A stretch of DNA of 64,000 bases from Bacteroidaceae bacterium (GTDB taxonomy: Bacteria > Bacteroidota > Bacteroidia > Bacteroidales > Bacteroidaceae): assembly GCA_017619335.1 (NCBI GenBank), contig JAFZSP010000062.1, positions 18,836-82,835 on the forward strand, written 5' to 3'. The notes beneath the pieces are model-generated. The model saw nothing but the letters and a program-made list of their open reading frames with translations, did no database searches and had not been told where the DNA came from. The translations under genes were made by a program, and so were the position numbers. Each line of letters opens with the position of its first letter. The stretch's first letter is position 1. Positions 62,591-64,000 of the stretch are shown piece after piece.

Positions 62591-63919
62591 TCATTTCACT
62601 TTCCATACATTGAGGGTGATGCCCTTGAAATCTCCGCCAAAGGTGGGGGCACAGAGGAAGAGCGCATTGTTCAGCCAGGCGTAGGGGCTGTCCTCGGGGG
62701 CTTCAAATTTGGGCGCGCAGCGGAAGTAGAACGAGGGGTTGCCCTGGGCGTCCTTCTCGCTGGCAATGATACCGAGATTACGGATGTGAATATACACGCC
62801 GTCGTCGGTCTTGATGGAATAGATGGCTTCCACCTCTGTGCGGCTGCCCTTGGCCAACTGCCAGTCTGCACCGCCGCTGAGGATGGTGCCTTTCAGGCGC
62901 GGTCCTTCAAAGGTGCCACCCGTGATGGGAATCACTGTGCGGCGGCCGTGGGGCGTCTCGCCGACAGAGTAGGGGGCGTCCAGCGTGACCTTCAGCTGCA
63001 TCACAAATTCTGTGGCAGGGCCTTTGGGACCATCCACGAGGTCGTTCTTCTCTATGGTCCAGCCCTCACGCTTGGACAGTAGGCAGTCCTGCCCCAAGAA
63101 CATTGAAGCGCCCTCTGTGCTGCCTTTCAGTTGCCAGTCCAGCCAATGACGTGCCACCACTGCGAACTCGCCTCCATGCGGTTGGGCGTAGGTACCGCCG
63201 TGACCCACAGGCAGATTGGCCGCGATGGCCGGAACGTGCTGGATGCGATGGAAGTCGTCCATTCCGTTCTGATAGGCGATGTCTGGCTGTCCGCCCAGAA
63301 GATAAATAATGGGGCAATGGATGTCTTTCAGTTTCTCCTTGGGAGGCATCGGCATATTGGGCATAGCAGTGCCGGCGTTCTGCTGGTTGAAGAGTCCGCT
63401 GTTACAAATCATCAGCGCCGAGATACGCGGGTCGGCGCAGTTAAAGAGACTCTGCAGGCCGCCGCATGACATACCTGCCACGCAGAGGTGCTGTAGGTCA
63501 AGCTTCTGGTAATAAGGACTTTTGGGGTCGGCGTTCTGCTTCTCGGCCCAGTCAATACTCTCGATCTGCTGTTGCGTGGTTGACATAGGGCCGCGATAGG
63601 GTTCGTCATCCATGGGGATGAAGCCTGTGGCCAGGACGAGGTAACCATAGGAAGCAATCTCGCTGAGGAACTTGATGTGCTCCCAGGGCGAGTTGGCGCA
63701 GGCTCCGTTGCCCCAAACGAGCACGGGCAGCGGTTTCTGGGCGCTGAACGGAGAGAGATCCTGGGGAGCGAGCACGGTGTGTGCCTTCAGACTGGCTACC
63801 TCAGACATAATAGCTTTGTAGGGGCCTGTGCCGCCGTCTTCGACGACGCGCGTCTTCTTCTGAGCTGCCATCGTCAAACACAGGCAGCAAAGCAATGGAA
63901 CAAAAAGAAACTTTTTCAT
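62591..63919 (-). CDS. Secreted alpha/beta-hydrolase fused to DUF3237
   Basis: A 442-residue protein from the ATG at 63919 with signal peptide MKKFLFVPLLCCLCLTMAAQ. Residues of about 45-275 are an alpha/beta-hydrolase related to dienelactone hydrolase/chlorophyllase: oxyanion strand LPVLVWGNGACANS, nucleophile S151 in AGMSCGG, and the His in PVGHGG. Residues of about 300-442 match DUF3237 (VGETPHGRRTVIPITGGTFE, LSGGADWQL, IKTDDGVYIHIRNLG, YAWLNNALF). Its place before GH29-GH43 suggests removal of an ester group from the glycan, which is inference. Confidence 0.85.
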   Translation of the reverse strand: MKKFLFVPLLCCLCLTMAAQKKTRVVEDGGTGPYKAIMSEVASLKAHTVLAPQDLSPFSAQKPLPVLVWGNGACANSPWEHIKFLSEIASYGYLVLATGFIPMDDEPYRGPMSTTQQQIESIDWAEKQNADPKSPYYQKLDLQHLCVAGMSCGGLQSLFNCADPRISALMICNSGLFNQQNAGTAMPNMPMPPKEKLKDIHCPIIYLLGGQPDIAYQNGMDDFHRIQHVPAIAANLPVGHGGTYAQPHGGEFAVVARHWLDWQLKGSTEGASMFLGQDCLLSKREGWTIEKNDLVDGPKGPATEFVMQLKVTLDAPYSVGETPHGRRTVIPITGGTFEGPRLKGTILSGGADWQLAKGSRTEVEAIYSIKTDDGVYIHIRNLGIIASEKDAQGNPSFYFRCAPKFEAPEDSPYAWLNNALFLCAPTFGGDFKGITLNVWKVK

Positions 63920-63939
63920 AATACCTTCATATATTATAC

Positions 63940-63991
63940 ATTTCACGTTTCACATTTTTCATTATGAATTCCTCATTTTTAATTTTTAATT
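63940..63991 (+). repeat. Heptad-periodic array (CACATTT-like)
   Basis: [AG]TT recurs at 63940, 63947, 63954, 63961, 63968, 63975, 63982 and 63989: eight exact 7-base steps upstream of the hydrolase-DUF3237 start. No clear promoter is seen in the 81 bases to the window end. Confidence 0.85.
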
Positions 63992-64000
63992 ATCTCATCA

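Overview
The window comes from a Bacteroidales genome, most likely Prevotellaceae (inference). The evidence is paired SusC/SusD outer-membrane genes, the DUF6089-uppS-bamA-ompH-murI block, TAnnTTTG-type promoters, weak Shine-Dalgarno signals, and abundant secreted glycoside hydrolases. No tRNA, rRNA, prophage or CRISPR array was found.

Layout. 1-3.5 kb: a long coiled-coil lipoprotein and a small outer-membrane barrel protein, ending in a clear terminator. 3.7-6.8 kb: an extended SDR, a PAP2-family membrane enzyme and a Gfo/Idh/MocA oxidoreductase, probably one operon. 6.8-14.9 kb (minus): an envelope operon of DUF6242-like lipoprotein, DUF6089-like protein, uppS, bamA, three OmpH/Skp chaperones and murI. 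15-24 kb: housekeeping genes ribD and prmC (divergent), an aldo/keto reductase, a small secreted protein, gpmI, rnhB, pnp and comF.

24-37.4 kb: polysaccharide utilisation locus 1, with a GH2 enzyme (minus) opposite a susC-susD pair, then GH29 and GH3 (plus). 37.4-45.2 kb: an accessory, defence-like island. It holds a 1610-residue STAND-like P-loop NTPase with a TIR/DUF4062-like N-terminus, a decayed ISAon1-type insertion sequence with recognisable terminal inverted repeats, a HepT/MntA-type toxin-antitoxin pair whose toxin tail runs into the IS end, and 1.1 kb of non-coding DNA. That DNA contains a perfect 51-bp palindrome flanked by inverted heptamer arrays. 45.2-64 kb (minus): locus 2, reading alpha/beta-hydrolase-DUF3237 fusion, GH29, GH43, then susC-susD-susC-susD, a triple-repeat surface glycan-binding lipoprotein and a GH5 endoglucanase. 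Together the two loci suggest breakdown of a fucosylated plant hemicellulose such as xyloglucan. That substrate is inferred from enzyme families only.

The most notable observations are the large STAND-like protein and its island, a window-wide class of 7-bp-periodic arrays at gene boundaries (two as near-perfect inverted pairs), and a Bacteroidetes-type interspersed repeat translated in frame inside an OmpH signal peptide.
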